Of a stretch of 17,763 nt of DNA, positions 15,448 to 17,763 are shown in pieces. Position numbers and translations under genes: made by a program. The notes below the pieces were generated by a model. It had not been told where the DNA came from and made no database searches. It saw nothing but the letters and a program-made list of their open reading frames with translations. Source of the stretch: CAYJBH01 sp964368625 (GTDB taxonomy: Bacteria > Bacillota > Clostridia > Oscillospirales > Ruminococcaceae); assembly GCA_964368625.1 (NCBI GenBank), contig CAYJBH010000046.1, forward strand, positions 1 to 17,763, in the 5' to 3' direction. Every line of letters starts with the position of its first letter. Within the stretch, counting starts at the first letter, position 1.

Positions 15448-17637
15448 ATGAATTGTCCAAATTGTGGTAATTATATCTTGCGACAGGCGAATTTCTGCAA
15501 CTGTTGCGGATACAGTCTTAAGCCGATTCAACCAATGCAGCCATATATTCCACAGAAAGCAAATCAAAACAGGTCAAAAAATAGAAAGGACTACATTGTT
15601 GTTGTGATAGTAGTCCTCTTAGTGTTGCTTGAAATATTTGCTTGGATTAATCCGGGTGATATATTTAGCGATATAACAGAAAACGATGCAAATAATCCTT
15701 ATAGTTCAAATGGCTTGGAAAGTAGTAATTTGGATGATTTAGAATCGTATCAGCCAAATGAATATGTTCAACAAGTCGTTCCGCCTAATTTAAGAGAATT
15801 TTATACAGAAATTGAAGGAGACAGAACCGATGTAATTACCATGATGGTATACATTATCGGATCTGATCTTGAGAGTGAGGCTGGATTTGCTACAGAAGAT
15901 ATTAACGAGATGCTTAGAGCAAATTTTGGAGATAATGTTAATTTAGTTTTGATGACTGGTGGCTCAAACTATTGGTATAATGATGAAATAAGCAATAGTG
16001 TATGTCAGTATTGGCAGGTTAAGAATGGGGATCTTTTATCTTTAAACGATAACCTAGGTCGCTTAAACATGACATTGCCCGAAACATTAAGCAATTTCAT
16101 TAACTATTCTGCTGAAGCTTTTCCGGCTAATAGATATAACTTGATTATGTGGAACCATGGAGGTGGCACCTTCAGTGGTTTTGGTAACGATGAATTTTTC
16201 CCCGAGTCAACTTTTACTCTCTCAACCTTGGATGAAGCTTTTATGCAAAGTGAGGTCAGGTTTGATATTGTAGGTTTTGACGCATGCCTAATGGGAACGT
16301 CAGAAACGGCTCTTATGTTAGAACCCTATGCAGACTACTTAATAGCATCACAGGAGACAGTTGGAGGAATTGGATTGGAATACACCTCCATGCTTACAGC
16401 ACTGGGAAGCAACTCGTCCATATCCACTATCGATCTTGGCAAGATAATAATAGATAATTACATTTCTGAGAGTGAGGGGCAGTATCGCAACCCTGAAGCC
16501 ACACTTTCTTTAATCGATCTTAGATATATGCCGTATACCTACGAACTTTTAACCACATTTCTATTGAATTCAGCAACTGAAATAAGAAACAATGAGTATT
16601 ATGAAATTTCTTCGGCAAGAAGTAATGCAAAAGACTTTGGTGAAGGAGATTATGAGCAGATAGACATTATAGACTATATAAACAAAATCGATGTTGAGGG
16701 TGGGCAGGAAGTAATTGATGCTGTAACCAGCGCTGTGAAATATTATAAAAATAGCGATGATATAGGTCAGGCACATGGTCTTGCAATGTATTTTCCCTAT
16801 GATTATCTAAATAGCTACTCCAAGATGCAGGATGTTTTACACGAAATAGGAGTGTCAGAAGATTATACAGAGTTCTTTGATGTGTTTGTTAGTGCAATGC
16901 ATGGAGGGCAATCGCCAGAGAATAGCATTATAGGTGAAATAACCTCTGAGGATTGGTATGACCCTGAAACTGCATGGATTTACGAACAGGAAAATGATGG
17001 CGAGGTATTGGAAGAGCTTATTATTAACTTAAAAGATGACGGGTATGTGCTAAGTCTTAGCGATGAACAGTGGAATACCATAAATACAATAGAACTTCAG
17101 GTCTTGTTAGACGATGGTGAAGGTTATCTGGATTTGGGAAGAGATAACGTCTACGAATTTGATAACGACGGAGATTTAAAGGTTGAATTTGATTATAGTT
17201 GGGTAGCTTTAGATGGTCATGTTGTTCCATACTATGTAGAAGGTGAAGACTATGAGAGTGACAACTGGCATACCTATGGAATAGTGCCTGCATATTTAAA
17301 CGGTGATGAATATATTGAAATAATAGTTCGTTGGGACTATAAATATCCGGAAGGGTACGTTGAGGGTTACCGAAAATATACTGAAACCGGAGTTCCCGCA
17401 GGAAAAGGTTACTTTGACTTAAAACCAGGTGACACGATTAACTGGATAGTAGATTACTATACATACGATTTTCAATATGAAGATTATTACCTATTCAATG
17501 AGAGTTACACGGTTCCAAACAGAGAAATAATAGTTAGTTATGAAGATGTAGGTGACATGGATGCCTTAATATTTTTCAGATTAACTGATTATTTTAACAA
17601 TGTATATGAAACAGAAGCGGTAATATACACAGATTAA
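15448..17637 (+). CDS. Membrane-anchored zinc-ribbon protein with clostripain-family (C11) peptidase domain
   Basis: This is a predicted cysteine peptidase displayed outside the cell. Residues 3-20 form a zinc ribbon (CPNC...CNCC; Cys3, 6, 17, 20). A basic stretch (NRSKNRKD) and one membrane helix at about 49-67 follow, so the ribbon should be cytoplasmic and the rest external. The C11 domain runs from about 130 to 480. His237 (MWNHGGG) and Cys280 (GFDACLMG) are the expected catalytic pair, and Asp278 is placed like the residue that gives this family its preference for Arg/Lys. Residues of about 500-729 form an acidic, Asp/Glu/Tyr-rich, beta-strand-like tail that I do not recognise. AAAGGA precedes the ATG by ten bases. 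The substrate is unknown. Confidence 0.88.
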   Translation: MNCPNCGNYILRQANFCNCCGYSLKPIQPMQPYIPQKANQNRSKNRKDYIVVVIVVLLVLLEIFAWINPGDIFSDITENDANNPYSSNGLESSNLDDLESYQPNEYVQQVVPPNLREFYTEIEGDRTDVITMMVYIIGSDLESEAGFATEDINEMLRANFGDNVNLVLMTGGSNYWYNDEISNSVCQYWQVKNGDLLSLNDNLGRLNMTLPETLSNFINYSAEAFPANRYNLIMWNHGGGTFSGFGNDEFFPESTFTLSTLDEAFMQSEVRFDIVGFDACLMGTSETALMLEPYADYLIASQETVGGIGLEYTSMLTALGSNSSISTIDLGKIIIDNYISESEGQYRNPEATLSLIDLRYMPYTYELLTTFLLNSATEIRNNEYYEISSARSNAKDFGEGDYEQIDIIDYINKIDVEGGQEVIDAVTSAVKYYKNSDDIGQAHGLAMYFPYDYLNSYSKMQDVLHEIGVSEDYTEFFDVFVSAMHGGQSPENSIIGEITSEDWYDPETAWIYEQENDGEVLEELIINLKDDGYVLSLSDEQWNTINTIELQVLLDDGEGYLDLGRDNVYEFDNDGDLKVEFDYSWVALDGHVVPYYVEGEDYESDNWHTYGIVPAYLNGDEYIEIIVRWDYKYPEGYVEGYRKYTETGVPAGKGYFDLKPGDTINWIVDYYTYDFQYEDYYLFNESYTVPNREIIVSYEDVGDMDALIFFRLTDYFNNVYETEAVIYTD

Positions 17638-17763
17638 ATTAAAAATATATTAGCAATATATTGATTAAGGGTTGCATTTTTATTAAAGTTGTTGTAAAAT
17701 ACATATCAGTGGTAAAGATGCACCCGGTGAAAAACAGCATTGTAAAAATATAATATTGTTTTT
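17638..17763 (+). promoter_or_regulatory. Right-edge intergenic DNA with a promoter for a gene beyond the window
   Basis: TTGCAT (17672-17677) and TAAAAT (17695-17700) are separated by 17 bases, a good sigma-A promoter directed out of the window to the right. A weak 7-bp AT hairpin (17644-17650/17656-17662) follows the peptidase gene, but without a T-run it is a poor terminator. No coding start is visible before the edge. Confidence 0.5.

Overview
The window looks like chromosomal DNA from a low-GC, Gram-positive anaerobe of the Clostridia (Bacillota). The grounds are AT-rich sequence with AGGAGG-like ribosome binding sites, good -35/-10 promoters with 17-base spacers, an archaeal-type prolyl-tRNA synthetase, a clostripain-family (C11) peptidase, and bacterial NADPH-type glutamate synthase genes. 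Assignment below class is not possible from what I can see. No mobile element, CRISPR array, tRNA or rRNA was recognised.

Layout. Bases 1-397 hold a perfect 24-bp inverted repeat, a GC-rich patch of unknown nature, and the leader of a methyl-accepting chemotaxis receptor (398-2362). A 550-base gene-free stretch follows. Next come two translationally coupled seven-helix GGDEF proteins (2913-4154 and 4151-5380), closed by a strong 19-bp hairpin. Another gene-free stretch of about 600 bases, rich in small hairpins, leads to a strong promoter and a terminator/anti-hairpin leader in front of gltB (6077-10585) and gltD (10592-12016). A small SAM-dependent methyltransferase (12039-12731) sits at the end of that operon. 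A hairpin separates it from the convergent manA (13777-12842, minus strand). manA and proS (13981-15417) diverge from a 200-base promoter region. proS is followed after 30 bases by a membrane-anchored zinc-ribbon/C11 peptidase (15448-17637). The window ends with a promoter for a gene outside it.

How the genes fit together. The first 5.4 kb is about sensing and signalling: a Cache-domain chemoreceptor and two cyclic-di-GMP synthase-like membrane sensors. The middle is nitrogen assimilation: GltB and GltD together convert glutamine plus 2-oxoglutarate to two glutamates. The rest is housekeeping (mannose-6-phosphate isomerase, ProRS) plus a surface peptidase.

The most interesting element is the gltB leader (5996-6057). 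A small hairpin with the hexaloop AATGGG (A at loop position 1, G at position 4) shares its 3' arm with the 5' arm of a perfect intrinsic terminator just before the gltB start. This is the arrangement expected of an ANTAR-protein antitermination target, although only one of the usual two hexaloops is visible.
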